A stretch of DNA of 64,000 nt from Firmicutes bacterium HGW-Firmicutes-7 (GCA_002841375.1 PGZO01000022.1:1-64000); one strand, 5' to 3'; positions 50,008 to 59,042 are shown, numbered from the stretch's first letter. The notes: generated by a model from the letters alone, not told the origin. Program-made: numbers and translations.

Positions 50008-50114
50008 TTTAATTCCTCCATTTAAAACCTGTTTATTACATATATTATAGCTTAAGATAGCTAATTAATCTATTAATTTTGAAAGAGTATTTAGGTTTTC
50101 ATTAGATACACTTA

Positions 50115-50145
50115 AACAAAAGCATATACGCCATACCGTATATGC
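50115..50145 (-). terminator. Terminator of the cotJ operon
   Basis: GCATATACG (50122-50130) and CGTATATGC (50137-50145) are perfect complements; a T-rich stretch follows on the minus strand. Confidence 0.75.
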
Positions 50146-50153
50146 TCCCTAGG

Positions 50154-50726
50154 TTAATAGAATTTTTTTGTATTTTGAAAATCTTCTACTATTCTTAAGG
50201 TTTCACCAAATCTTTGAAAATGAACGACTTCTCTTTCTCTTAAAAATCTAAGTGTATCAATAACACCAGGGTCATCACTTAACTTAATTAAATGCTCATA
50301 AGTAGTTCTTGCTTTTTGTTCTGCTGCCATATCCTCTGTTAAATCAGTAACTGGATCATCCTTAGAATTTATGAATGCGGCAGTCCATGGAACGCCTGCT
50401 GCATCATGAGGGAATGGACTTCGTCCATGGTTTGCAAAATGTGCAGCAAATGGTGTTCCTTTTATTTTATCAATTGGTGCATCTTTAACTAGTCTCCATA
50501 CCAAAGTACCAATAATCTCCCAATGGGCTAATTCTTCGGTGCCGATATCCGTCAAAATCCCCTTAGCTTGGTCAGTAGGCATAGTCCAACGTTGGCTAAG
50601 GTAACGAATCCCTGCAGATAGCTCCCCATCTGGTCCGCCGAATTGTTCTAATATTAAAGCTGCTAAAGCTGGATCACACGTATCTACCCTAACGGGATAC
50701 TCAAGCTTCTTTTCATAAATCCACAT
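50154..50726 (-). CDS. cotJC: Spore coat protein CotJC (manganese catalase family)
   Basis: 190-residue ferritin-like protein of the manganese catalase family that associates with the spore coat. It opens with MWIYEKKLEYPVRVDTCDP and has 'EELAHWEIIGTLVWRL', 'DEYAVQFPG'-like middle sequences and 'REREVVHFQRFGETLRIVEDFQ' with the metal-binding Glu/His residues. 'GTPFAAHFANHGRSPFPHDAAGVPWTAAF' is highly characteristic. Third gene of the cotJ operon, 11 bases after cotJB. Confidence 0.96.
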   Translation of the reverse strand: MWIYEKKLEYPVRVDTCDPALAALILEQFGGPDGELSAGIRYLSQRWTMPTDQAKGILTDIGTEELAHWEIIGTLVWRLVKDAPIDKIKGTPFAAHFANHGRSPFPHDAAGVPWTAAFINSKDDPVTDLTEDMAAEQKARTTYEHLIKLSDDPGVIDTLRFLREREVVHFQRFGETLRIVEDFQNTKKFY

Positions 50727-50737
50727 ATACTATCCTC

Positions 50738-51004
50738 CTATATACAACAATTAATATATTCAATTTCCCATGGCCATGGACCATTTATAAATTCCCAAGG
50801 ACATTTACTTAAATCATTTGAAGTTAATGGACCATACTTCATATTATAAGTTTCACTTAACTCTTTGTAACGAGCCGCATATGAGTTATGAAGTCCAACT
50901 CCTCTTTCATCTGATGGATGTGTATCTAAAAAAAGTGCCATCTCTATAGTACAAAAACCCACTTCCATGAGTTCTTTTAATATCGCTAATTGCTCATTAT
51001 GCAT
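50738..51004 (-). CDS. cotJB: Spore coat protein CotJB
   Basis: 88-residue protein with 'LKELMEVGFCTIEMALFLDTHPSDERGVGLHNSYAARYKELSETYNMKYGPLT' type core, and 'CPWEFINGPWPWEIEY'. It is required with CotJA for CotJC assembly in Bacillus. Second gene of the operon, 27 bases after cotJA. Confidence 0.95.
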   Translation of the reverse strand: MHNEQLAILKELMEVGFCTIEMALFLDTHPSDERGVGLHNSYAARYKELSETYNMKYGPLTSNDLSKCPWEFINGPWPWEIEYINCCI

Positions 51005-51031
51005 TATTAATGTCTCCTTTAATTATTTCTC

Positions 51032-51205
51032 TCAAAAATGATAGGGCATATACAACTCTGGGAATAAGGTCCCTTTGCAAAGTGCCTCCGCTGGACCATA
51101 AACCTCACCTAATACTTGAAATGGAACATAAGCACGCGCTAACTGTAACCCTGGCTCCATTCTTCCACGAAAATAATCTGGACTTGCACATTGTTTATGA
51201 TGCAT
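51032..51205 (-). CDS. cotJA: Spore coat protein CotJA
   Basis: 57-residue protein, too short for routine calling: begins MHHKQCASPDYFRGRMEPGL, then 'QLARAYVPFQVLGEVYGPAEALCKGTLFPELYMPY'-type sequence with the conserved 'FP.LY.PY' ending and final HF. The AAGGAGAG site precedes the ATG. It completes the cotJABC operon and is normally under sigma-E in the mother cell. Confidence 0.93.
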   Translation of the reverse strand: MHHKQCASPDYFRGRMEPGLQLARAYVPFQVLGEVYGPAEALCKGTLFPELYMPYHF

Positions 51206-51265
51206 TTATTATCTCTCCTTGATATTAATCACACTAATATATTACTCTTAAAAATGCAAATGGTG

Positions 51266-51293
51266 CTTGTATCGTCCTTAAATATAAGTATAA
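51266..51293 (-). promoter_or_regulatory. Possible sigma-E promoter of cotJABC
   Basis: On the minus strand TTATACT (51287-51293) is followed after 13 bases by GATACAAG (51266-51273), which agrees with the sigma-E -35 (KMATATT) at five of seven positions and -10 (CATACAMT) at six of eight. The adjacent repeat copy abuts this region. Confidence 0.35.
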
Positions 51294-51381
51294 CAAAGCG
51301 CTTGTCAGCGCGTTGCGCAATTTTTATACGATCTAACACTTTGTTCTATGCTTCGTAGGAAAGTAGAACTTTCCTACTGGA
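51292..51381. repeat. Terminator-associated dispersed repeat, copy A
   Basis: The left part shares 23 of 23 bases with copy B at 56567 (AACAAAGCGC... at 51292-51314). The middle is TAACACTTTGTTCTATGC-like, and the right end is the perfect inverted repeat GTAGGAAAGT / ACTTTCCTAC (51355-51364, 51368-51377). It fills the interval between a minus-strand terminator (51383-51416) and the cotJA promoter. It has no coding capacity. Compared with copy B it lacks about 90 bases between ACTTTCC and TACTGG. Confidence 0.75.
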
Positions 51382-51382
51382 T

Positions 51383-51416
51383 AAAAAAGCCACAATAATC
51401 GATTTGATTATCGTGG
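51383..51416 (-). terminator. Terminator of the aminotransferase gene next to repeat copy A
   Basis: GCCACAATAATC (51389-51400) and GATTATCGTGGC (51405-51416) pair with one wobble, and the six As at 51383-51388 give a T-run on the minus strand. Confidence 0.85.
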
Positions 51417-51440
51417 CATGCCATTATCTAATAGTAGGTC

Positions 51441-52610
51441 TTATGCTTTTTTTGTTTCTAACCAGGCACCTACTTTTTGTATTGCTCTTTTTATTTTATC
51501 TTCTGTATCAACTAAAGCAAATCTAACGTACCCTTCTCCCATTTTTCCAAATGCAGTTCCCGGAACTGTAAACACACCTGTTTCTTTAATCATTTCATAA
51601 ACAAATTGTTCTGAACTAGTAAAGCCACTAGGAATTTTAGCCCAAACAAACATCGTTGCTTCTGGCCTTTTCATCTGCCAGCCGATCGCAGTAAATCCGT
51701 CGACTAAAGTGTCTCTTCTTTTTTCATATGTACGCACTGTGTTAAGAATACAATCATTCGGCCCAGTTATAGCAGCTATTGCTGCTTTTTGAATAGGAAT
51801 AAAAATTCCATAATCAATATGTGATTTAATTGCTGAAAGCTGCTTAATAATCTCACGATTACCTAATGCAAATGAAATTCTACACCCTGGCATATTGTAA
51901 GATTTAGATAATGAATTAAGCTCAATACCAATATCTTTTGCACCTGGAACTTCCAAAAAGCTACCTGCCTTCTTATTATCATACACAAGCTCACAATAGG
52001 CATTGTCATGTAAAACCTTAATATCATATTTCTTAGCAAACCAAACGAGTTCTTCATAAAATTCATAAGGTGCCAAAGCCGTAACTGGATTGTTTGGATA
52101 GGATACAATCATCATTTTTGCTTTATGTGCTACTGTTGAATTGATTTTCTTAAAATCAATTAAATAATTATTTTCTTCAAGCATCGGCATAAGGGTAATA
52201 CTTGCTCCAGATAAATGTGGACCAATAAAAAAAATCGGATAATATGGATCTTGTATGAGAACAGTATCAGAAGGGTTCACTAAACCAAATGCTGTATGGG
52301 CAAGTGCATCCTGAGAGCCATTTAAGCCTAACACCTCATCCCTCTCTAACTTCACGTTAAATCTCTTCATATACCACAAAACAACGGCATCTACAAGTTC
52401 TTCACTATCTTTAATTGCATATTTATAATTACATGCTTTTGCGCTTTCCTCACTTAACACTTTCATAACATGATCTGGTGGAGGTAAATCTGGTGTTCCT
52501 ACACTAAAATTAAATATTTCAATGCCCTTTGAAACAAGTTCCCTTTTTAATATCTCTTGTTGACTAAAAACCGCTGACGCTAATTGTTCCATTCTTTGTG
52601 CAAAAACCAT
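51441..52610 (-). CDS. Class I/II PLP-dependent aminotransferase (DapL/AlaT-like)
   Basis: 389-residue fold-type I aminotransferase with 'FNFSVGTPDLPPPDHVMKVL', 'GSQDALAHTAFGLVNPSDTVLIQDPYYP', 'VSYPNNPVTALAPYEFYEELV' and the PLP lysine in SLSKSYNMPGCRISF at about 235. Annotated relatives include LL-diaminopimelate and alanine-type aminotransferases; the substrate cannot be fixed from the sequence. The start at 52610 is supported by a GGGGAA site upstream; the earlier ATG at 52628 has none. Confidence 0.85.
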   Translation of the reverse strand: MVFAQRMEQLASAVFSQQEILKRELVSKGIEIFNFSVGTPDLPPPDHVMKVLSEESAKACNYKYAIKDSEELVDAVVLWYMKRFNVKLERDEVLGLNGSQDALAHTAFGLVNPSDTVLIQDPYYPIFFIGPHLSGASITLMPMLEENNYLIDFKKINSTVAHKAKMMIVSYPNNPVTALAPYEFYEELVWFAKKYDIKVLHDNAYCELVYDNKKAGSFLEVPGAKDIGIELNSLSKSYNMPGCRISFALGNREIIKQLSAIKSHIDYGIFIPIQKAAIAAITGPNDCILNTVRTYEKRRDTLVDGFTAIGWQMKRPEATMFVWAKIPSGFTSSEQFVYEMIKETGVFTVPGTAFGKMGEGYVRFALVDTEDKIKRAIQKVGAWLETKKA

Positions 52611-52647
52611 ATTATTCCCCTTATTCATTTTATTTTTTCTTAAAAGC

Positions 52648-52674
52648 AGTCCCCACAGGTCGACTGTAGGGACT
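52648..52674 (-). terminator. Hairpin after dacF-like gene 2
   Basis: AGTCCCCACAG (52648-52658) and CTGTAGGGACT (52664-52674) pair with one wobble around a 5-base loop. It lies between the second dacF-like gene and the aminotransferase gene. No U-tract is present, so termination is uncertain. Confidence 0.4.
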
Positions 52675-52685
52675 ACGTCTCAACT

Positions 52686-53882
52686 TTACCTTACATAATT
52701 TTCAAACACAGTTTTCAAGTAATCACTAAACCTTGCTTTATTCACATCACTCAAAACCACAATATCAACTTTTCCTATTTCTTTTCCATCATAGAAATAT
52801 ACTAAATCGCCAATCTTTTGATTTTTCACAACTGGCGCATCAAGATACTCTGGTAAAACGATTTCTTTTTTTATTTTATTTTCATCGTAATTTGCAACAG
52901 TCAATACAAAATTAAAATCCTCTTTTGCAACAACGTTAATATCCTCTTCAACGCCTCTTCTAACTCTTAAATTGCCCATTTCTTGAGATCCAACAGGATC
53001 TTTGTATTTTTTACATACTGCAAAACCATAATCAAACATATTCATAACTTCTTTAAATCTAACCTTGAAATCTGGTGCAGCCATTACAACTGCTATGAGA
53101 TCTAAATCATTTCTTGTTGCTGTTCCAGCTAAACAATATTTTGCTAAACTCGTTGAACCTGTTTTTAAACCTGTTGCACCATCATACCACTGAAGTAATT
53201 TGTTTGTATTGGTTAAACCAAATTCTTCTGCACCTCTTTTCGTATTATGAATAATCGTATCCATCCAAATAGTAGTATAATCAAATACTTCTGGATATTT
53301 TTGTGTGAGTTCTCTAGACATTAAAGCAATATCATAAGCACTAGTATAATGATTATCTGCATCTAGTCCAGATGCATTTTCAAAATTTGTATCATTCATA
53401 CCTAAAGCTTTTGCTTTTTGGTTCATCATATGAACAAATCCTATTTCTGAACCACCAACATATTCCGCCATTGCAACTGCACCATCATTCGCAGATGCAA
53501 CTGCAATACACTTCGTTAAGGTTCCAACTGTTTGGACTTCATTCATCTCTAAATATACTTGGGAGCCTCCCATTCCAGAAGCATTCTCGCTAATAACGAC
53601 TTCATCATCCCAACCAATTTTTCCTGATTCTACTGCATCATAAATCAATAATAACGTCATTATTTTTGTTACACTTGCTGGTCTTAATCTTTCATGACTA
53701 TTTTTTTCATAAATCACTGTTCCCGTTAAAGGTTCCATCAATACAGCCGACTGAGATGTTAGTTTTAATACATCTCCTTCCTTTGTCTGAGATAGTGTAT
53801 TAAGCGCAGATATGTTGAGGGCAAAAATGCATGAAAACAAGATTAAAACGCCAAAAATTACTATAATACCTCTTTTGATCAT
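52686..53882 (-). CDS. dacF: D-alanyl-D-alanine carboxypeptidase, second DacF-like protein
   Basis: 398-residue penicillin-binding protein: signal peptide about 1-25, SxxK box PASVTKIM, SxN box SANDGAVAM, KTG box GLKTGSTSLAKY and C-terminal domain. It lies at the end of the deoB-deoA string. The name is by family only; the relationship of the two copies in this window to Bacillus DacF and DacB was not resolved. Confidence 0.92.
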   Translation of the reverse strand: MIKRGIIVIFGVLILFSCIFALNISALNTLSQTKEGDVLKLTSQSAVLMEPLTGTVIYEKNSHERLRPASVTKIMTLLLIYDAVESGKIGWDDEVVISENASGMGGSQVYLEMNEVQTVGTLTKCIAVASANDGAVAMAEYVGGSEIGFVHMMNQKAKALGMNDTNFENASGLDADNHYTSAYDIALMSRELTQKYPEVFDYTTIWMDTIIHNTKRGAEEFGLTNTNKLLQWYDGATGLKTGSTSLAKYCLAGTATRNDLDLIAVVMAAPDFKVRFKEVMNMFDYGFAVCKKYKDPVGSQEMGNLRVRRGVEEDINVVAKEDFNFVLTVANYDENKIKKEIVLPEYLDAPVVKNQKIGDLVYFYDGKEIGKVDIVVLSDVNKARFSDYLKTVFENYVR

Positions 53883-53980
53883 AACTCACCTCTCCTTGTC
53901 AAACATAGTAGAATGGTTTCATTTGTCATATTAACCATTTCCTATAGGTTAAGCCATTTAATCAAAAATAATTCTTTCGT

Positions 53981-55306
53981 TTAAAATCTATTTATTCCAT
54001 TTTTGGTAACTATTCCCTTGATAAACTTTGTTGAAATAATTGGCTCCGGACTAAGCTTAAATGCACTTATAAATCGCTTTTTAGAAGCTTCTATTTTATC
54101 CCGGTCATTGCCATGAATCAATGCAATTGCTTCACCTTCTGCAACATAATCACCAATTTTCTTTTCAACAATATAGCCAACTGCCAAATCAATTTGACTA
54201 TCTTTTGTTTCTCTTCCACCACCGAGCATCATAGTTGCAAATCCTAATTCCTCTGTATCAATAGCTTTAATATAACCTGTCTCACTAAGGGTTACTTTCT
54301 CAACAATGGAAGCCTTTGGCAGTTTATCTATTTCATCAACATAACTTGAATCTCCGCCTTGCGCCTCAATAAATTGTTTGAACTTATTATAAGCAGATTT
54401 ATTTTCTATTGTTTCAAGTAACAAAATTACAGCTTCTTCAGGCGTTTTAGCCTTGCCAGCAATCACCACCATATAGCTACCCAATTGTAGACAAATATCT
54501 AATAAATCCTTTGGCCCTTCTCCTTTAAGTGTTTGGATCGCTTCTATAACTTCAAGTGAATTCCCTATAGACTTTCCGAGCGGCTGATTCATATCAGAAA
54601 CAACAGCAATTGTTTCTCTCCCTAAACCATTCCCTATATTAACCATTTCAAGTGCTAGCTTAAATGCATCCTCTTCTTCCTTCATAAAAGCACCAGAACC
54701 AGTTTTAACATCTAAAACGATACCGTCTGAACCTGAAGCAATCTTTTTACTCATTATACTGCTAGCTATTAAAGAAATATTGTCCACGGTTGCGGTTACA
54801 TCTCTTAATGCATATATCTTTTTGTCTGCAGGGGCAAGATTCGCTGTTTGACCTGCAATAGCCATCTTAATAGTGTTTACATTTTCGATAAATTGTTCTT
54901 TAGTAAGTTTTGTGCTAAGGCCTTTAAAGGAATCTAGTTTATCAATGGTTCCACCTGTATGACCGAGCCCGCGTCCTGACATTTTTGCAACTGGTATTCC
55001 AAGCGCAGCAACCATAGGTGCCAGAATTAATGATGTTTTATCCCCAACCCCTCCTGTACTATGCTTATCCACCTTAATACCTTTAATATCTGACAAATCC
55101 AGCATATCCCCACTTTTAGCCATAGCCATGGTGAGTGCTAGCGTTTCCTTGTCACTCATACCTTGAAAATAAATTGCCATCAAAAGGGCTGACATTTGAT
55201 AATCTGGAATTGTTTCGTTTGTAAACCCATCTATTATATAATGAATTTCCTCTTCATTTAAATCATGTCCTAGCTTTTTCTTTTCGATCAAATCATACAT
55301 TCTCAT
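53981..55306 (-). CDS. pdp: Pyrimidine-nucleoside (thymidine) phosphorylase
   Basis: Phosphorolyses pyrimidine nucleosides. 'YQMSALLMAIYFQGMSDKETLALTMAMAKSGD', 'VDKHSTGGVGDKTSLILAPMVAALG', 'KMSGRGLGHTGGTIDKLD' are the thymidine phosphorylase signature. Length 441. It follows deoB closely, and the pair makes the ribose-phosphate salvage route from nucleosides. AGGAGC precedes the ATG. Confidence 0.95.
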   Translation of the reverse strand: MRMYDLIEKKKLGHDLNEEEIHYIIDGFTNETIPDYQMSALLMAIYFQGMSDKETLALTMAMAKSGDMLDLSDIKGIKVDKHSTGGVGDKTSLILAPMVAALGIPVAKMSGRGLGHTGGTIDKLDSFKGLSTKLTKEQFIENVNTIKMAIAGQTANLAPADKKIYALRDVTATVDNISLIASSIMSKKIASGSDGIVLDVKTGSGAFMKEEEDAFKLALEMVNIGNGLGRETIAVVSDMNQPLGKSIGNSLEVIEAIQTLKGEGPKDLLDICLQLGSYMVVIAGKAKTPEEAVILLLETIENKSAYNKFKQFIEAQGGDSSYVDEIDKLPKASIVEKVTLSETGYIKAIDTEELGFATMMLGGGRETKDSQIDLAVGYIVEKKIGDYVAEGEAIALIHGNDRDKIEASKKRFISAFKLSPEPIISTKFIKGIVTKNGINRF

Positions 55307-55319
55307 AAGTATTAGCTCC

Positions 55320-56492
55320 TTAATCCTTTTTTATATCTGTATAAAAACTTTCTCCAACAGGTAGCTTAGGCAAATCAAAAATTTCAACAAGTGTTTGCCC
55401 AATATCAGCAAAGGATTTTCTTGTACCAATATTAACCCCTTCTCTAATGCCTTTTCCATATGCGATAAAAGGTATATATTCTCTTGAATGGTCTGTACTC
55501 TCTGTCGTAGGATCGCAACCGTGATCTGCATTCATGATTAAAATATCTGTATCCTTCATTGCGTCCATTATTTCATCTAATCTTTTATCGAAAGCCATTA
55601 AACCATCAGCATATGCTTGAACGTCATTTCTGTGTCCCCAGCTAGAGTCAAATTCAACTAGATTGGTATAAATTAGACCCGTATTTTTTTGTTTCATGTA
55701 GTGAATCGTCTGATCAACACCCTCCATATTATCTTTCGTGTGAACTGCTTCTGTAATACCTTGACCACAAAAAATATCTTCAATCTTCCCAACAGCAATA
55801 ACATCCTTTCCACTTTCCTTAACCAAATCTAATATTGTTTTGTTTGGCGGTAATAGGGAAAAATCTCTTCTGTTAGCGGTTCTCTTAAAGCTACCAGGTT
55901 CTCCAATAAATGGTCTAGCAATAACTCTTGCAACGGCATGTTCATCTTTTAATAGTGCTCTTGCAATACTACAGTATCTATACAACTCATTAATGGGCAC
56001 AATATCCTCATGCGCCGCAATTTGAAAAACACTGTCAGCCGATGTATATATAATTAGCTTGCCCGTCTTCATATGTTCTTCCCCTAATTCTTCCAGAATC
56101 TGTGTACCTGATGCTGGCTTATTAGCAAGAATCTCTCTACCGGTTTGCTCCACAAAAGGACGTATAATTTCCTTTGGAAAACCATTTGGATAGGTTGGTA
56201 ATGACTTAGGTGAATATACCCCTGCCATTTCCCAATGACCAATTGTTGTATCTTTTCCATTAGATAGCTCTGCCATCTTACCATAAACACCAATTGGTTT
56301 CTCCACTTTTTCCAAGTGCACAACACCATCTATATTCCCAAGACCTAGCTTATACAAATTGGGTAAATCTAGCTTAGTAGCTTTAGCAATATTCTCTAAC
56401 GTATTACTACCTACATCCCCAAACAATTCTGCATCTGGCATTTCTCCAATTCCTACACTATCTAATACAATCCAAATTGCTCTATCAATCAT
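55320..56492 (-). CDS. deoB: Phosphopentomutase
   Basis: Interconverts (deoxy)ribose-1- and 5-phosphate. The alkaline-phosphatase-like fold has DSVGIGEMPDAELFGDVGSNTLENIA, 'KDTTIGHWEMAG', 'SADSVFQIAAHEDIV', 'GYRNDVQAYAD'-like and NADHGCDPTTESTDHSREYIPF, with the metal ligands. Length 390. AAGGAGGG precedes the ATG. Upstream lies repeat copy B. Confidence 0.96.
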   Translation of the reverse strand: MIDRAIWIVLDSVGIGEMPDAELFGDVGSNTLENIAKATKLDLPNLYKLGLGNIDGVVHLEKVEKPIGVYGKMAELSNGKDTTIGHWEMAGVYSPKSLPTYPNGFPKEIIRPFVEQTGREILANKPASGTQILEELGEEHMKTGKLIIYTSADSVFQIAAHEDIVPINELYRYCSIARALLKDEHAVARVIARPFIGEPGSFKRTANRRDFSLLPPNKTILDLVKESGKDVIAVGKIEDIFCGQGITEAVHTKDNMEGVDQTIHYMKQKNTGLIYTNLVEFDSSWGHRNDVQAYADGLMAFDKRLDEIMDAMKDTDILIMNADHGCDPTTESTDHSREYIPFIAYGKGIREGVNIGTRKSFADIGQTLVEIFDLPKLPVGESFYTDIKKD

Positions 56493-56566
56493 AATGTACC
56501 CTCCTTATAGTATGTCAATGATACTCACTTATATAATTATTATACCAAATTTTACATAAAATGTAC

Positions 56567-56734
56567 AACAAAGCGCTTGTCAGCGCGTTACACAATTTTA
56601 TCTAACATTTTGTTCTATACTTCGTAGGAAAGTACAACTTTCCCACGAAATTAAGCTTGATATGCAACGTCGAAACTTTCATGTTTTATTTCATTCTAGT
56701 TGGTGAATATATTTCATGAAAGGTTTCCTACTGG
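56567..56734. repeat. Terminator-associated dispersed repeat, copy B (long form)
   Basis: It shares the left portion with copy A (23 identical bases at the start), including the inverted repeat GGAAAGT / ACTTTCC (56627-56633, 56637-56643). It then has about 90 further bases, of which GAAATTAAGCTTGATAT and ATATTTCATGAAAGGTTTCC are shared with copy C at 62933. The right end TACTGGACAAAA matches that of A. It lies between the xerD terminator and deoB. Confidence 0.75.
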
Positions 56735-56736
56735 AC

Positions 56737-56771
56737 AAAAAAAAGAGCATCTATATATATATAAATACTCT
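56737..56771 (-). terminator. Terminator of xerD next to repeat copy B
   Basis: The stem pairs about 56744-56756 with 56759-56771, with several GT wobbles, and the A-run at 56737-56743 gives a T-run on the minus strand. Confidence 0.7.
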
Positions 56772-56780
56772 TATCCCTAA

Positions 56781-57671
56781 CTAAGCTCTAGGATGAGCTT
56801 TAGCATATACTTCCTTTAACTTATGATTATTCATTTTTGCATATACTTGCGTCGTAGATATATCTGAATGTCCTAACATTTCTTGAACTGACCTAAGATC
56901 AGCCCCATTTTCTACTAAATGGCTTGCAAAGGAATGTCTCAAAATATGAGGTGTTATAATCTTATTTATATTTGCCTTGCTTGCATAACTCTTTATGATT
57001 TTCCAAAAGCCTTGTCTGCTCATAGAGGAACCTAAACAATTTACAAACAGAATCTCTTCGTCAGGGTTTTTAACCATTGCAGCTCTTGAAACTTTTATAT
57101 AATTGCTAAGTGCATATTGCGCTACATTTCCCATTGGAATAATTCTTTCTTTATTGTGCTTGTTATCTGTACAAATGATATAGCCCATTGGAATATTAAT
57201 ATCAGTTTCTTTAAGGTTTATCAATTCAGAAACACGAATGCCAGTTGCGTATAAAAGCTCTAACATTGCTTTATCTCGTATGCCTTTGTTATCCGTATTA
57301 AACGGTTGATTTAATAACAAATCAACTTCTTCAAGAGACAATATTTTAGGAACCTTTCTCTCGATTTTTGGTGCGCTAATCGTTTCACTCGGATCATGAT
57401 CAATCTTCCCAATTTTAAATAAAAATTGAAAGAAAGAATGAATAGAGGCAACATTTCTTGAAATAGTAGACGTAGCACGTCCTTCTTTTTCTAACTCTAA
57501 AAAATAAGCATTTAACTGAGTGGACGTCACCTTCTTAATATCACATAGGCGATTATTCGTTAAATAACTTATTAAGCTGTTTAAATCTCTATTATACGAT
57601 TGAATTGTGTTAATAGAAGCACCTTTTGTCTGTTGTAAATAAACAAGAAACTCCTTAGTAGATTTTTCCAT
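56781..57671 (-). CDS. xerD: Tyrosine recombinase XerD
   Basis: Site-specific recombinase that resolves chromosome dimers at dif with a partner recombinase. The N-terminal SAM-like domain (about 1-85) is 'EFLVYLQQTKGASINTIQSYNRDLNSLISYL', and the catalytic domain has the conserved R in ATGIRVSELINL, K, H-x-x-R in HILRHSFASHLV, and the nucleophile Y in STTQVYAKM. Length 296. Its neighbours spoIIM and nudix follow the order usual in Clostridia. Confidence 0.94.
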   Translation of the reverse strand: MEKSTKEFLVYLQQTKGASINTIQSYNRDLNSLISYLTNNRLCDIKKVTSTQLNAYFLELEKEGRATSTISRNVASIHSFFQFLFKIGKIDHDPSETISAPKIERKVPKILSLEEVDLLLNQPFNTDNKGIRDKAMLELLYATGIRVSELINLKETDINIPMGYIICTDNKHNKERIIPMGNVAQYALSNYIKVSRAAMVKNPDEEILFVNCLGSSMSRQGFWKIIKSYASKANINKIITPHILRHSFASHLVENGADLRSVQEMLGHSDISTTQVYAKMNNHKLKEVYAKAHPRA

Positions 57672-57739
57672 GGGTTATTTTCCTTTTCGCAAAGATGTAA
57701 CATCATTATAATCTATTTTTACTAAAAAGTCGATTATTT

Positions 57740-58357
57740 TCAAAAACTTTTTATTGAAATATACCATTTTATTAAATCTGGATTAACGTAAGCTTCTAAA
57801 GTAATTCCAATTAATGTAAAAACAGAACAAATAACAAGGACAAGAAAATACTCAAATAATAGTTGTCCATTTACTTTAAGAGATTTACTCGTTTTACGAT
57901 TTCTATATAATGCCTTTGAAAAGTTTATGTTCTTTGATGTTATATATATAAATATTGGTGCATATATAATGCTTTGTGGCAACAGCAGAACAATAATTAA
58001 CCCAAAGCTATTAAAACCATTATAAATTAATGCTGAAGAAAATATTAAACCAAAATTAAAGCCAAAAAAACCACTCACAGCATAATCAATATAAGATGCA
58101 AATAAAATAAATCCAATGATCCAAAGTCCAATTAATATTTTCATCCTACTAATCAGTAGAAACTCAAATAGGTCTGTTTTAATAATCGTAGGACTTGACA
58201 TCTTATTATTAAAGAAATCAAAAATCAAATTGTAATCGTCCATGTGCTTGACAATATTAAGATTTGCATATAAGGCGCCTATACAAATAAAACCTATAAA
58301 GAAAAACAACTGTATCTGTACCTCTGTAAATTTATATAGCTTCATTTTCTTTAGCAT
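57740..58357 (-). CDS. spoIIM: Stage II sporulation protein M
   Basis: Multispan membrane protein (about five helices) of the SpoIID-SpoIIM-SpoIIP engulfment complex in the mother cell. The pattern 'LFFFIGFICIGALYANLNIV', 'FLLISRMKILIGLWIIGFILFASY' and 'GLIIVLLLPQSIIYAPIFIY' fits the SpoIIM family. Length 205 is normal. AGGAGAATT precedes the ATG. It lies between nudix and xerD. Confidence 0.87.
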   Translation of the reverse strand: MLKKMKLYKFTEVQIQLFFFIGFICIGALYANLNIVKHMDDYNLIFDFFNNKMSSPTIIKTDLFEFLLISRMKILIGLWIIGFILFASYIDYAVSGFFGFNFGLIFSSALIYNGFNSFGLIIVLLLPQSIIYAPIFIYITSKNINFSKALYRNRKTSKSLKVNGQLLFEYFLVLVICSVFTLIGITLEAYVNPDLIKWYISIKSF

Positions 58358-58471
58358 ATTAATTCTCCTATCGTAGATGATATTCCAATATATGCTTAAG
58401 AAAAAAGATTTATTACTTTAGAAATTGTAGAAAACTAATAGTGCTGCTAGAAAGATTATAGGCTTTTATGC

Positions 58472-59011
58472 CTATAATCCATATTTTTCTTTATACAACA
58501 ATATCGATGATATTGACTTATTATCTTTAATCTCACCTTTAATAATCATTTGCACCAATTCATCAACTGTATATCTTTCTATCGTTATAAATTCATCTTC
58601 ATCTAAATTCTGCTTACTCGGAATGAGATTTTTTGCTACAAAGATATTAATAATCTCATTACAAATTCCTATTGCTGAGTAAAAATTAAATAAGAATTCT
58701 ATATCATTTGAACTATACCCTATTTCTTCCTCCAACTCTCTTGCAGCACACTCCTTTGGATCTTCGTTTGGTGAGTCAAATACGCCAGCTGGTATTTCCA
58801 ACATATAGCTATCTGAAGCATTTCGATATTGTCTAACCATAATAATTTTACCTTCATCATCTACAGGTACTATCGCCGAAGCGCCAGGATGAAGTATTAA
58901 TTCCCATTCCGTTTCCTTTCCATTAGGTAGAAGAATTTGTTCTTTTACCAAATGAACTCTAACACCTTTATATATTTCAGTTTGACCTAATTTTTTTATC
59001 TTTTCTGCCAC
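58472..59011 (-). CDS. NUDIX hydrolase, ADP-ribose pyrophosphatase-like
   Basis: Hydrolyses nucleoside-diphosphate-linked compounds, probably ADP-ribose. The Nudix box is G-VFDSPN-E-DPKECAA-RELEEEIG, exactly G-x5-E-x7-REUxEExGU. The preceding 'VRQYRNASDSYMLEIPAGVF' is typical of the ADPRase subfamily. The GTG at 59011 is well placed behind GAGGTGA; GTG at 59020 is the other possibility. Confidence 0.92.
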   Translation of the reverse strand: MAEKIKKLGQTEIYKGVRVHLVKEQILLPNGKETEWELILHPGASAIVPVDDEGKIIMVRQYRNASDSYMLEIPAGVFDSPNEDPKECAARELEEEIGYSSNDIEFLFNFYSAIGICNEIINIFVAKNLIPSKQNLDEDEFITIERYTVDELVQMIIKGEIKDNKSISSILLYKEKYGL

Positions 59012-59042
59012 CAAAATCACCTCATTTTATTATCGTATTTAT

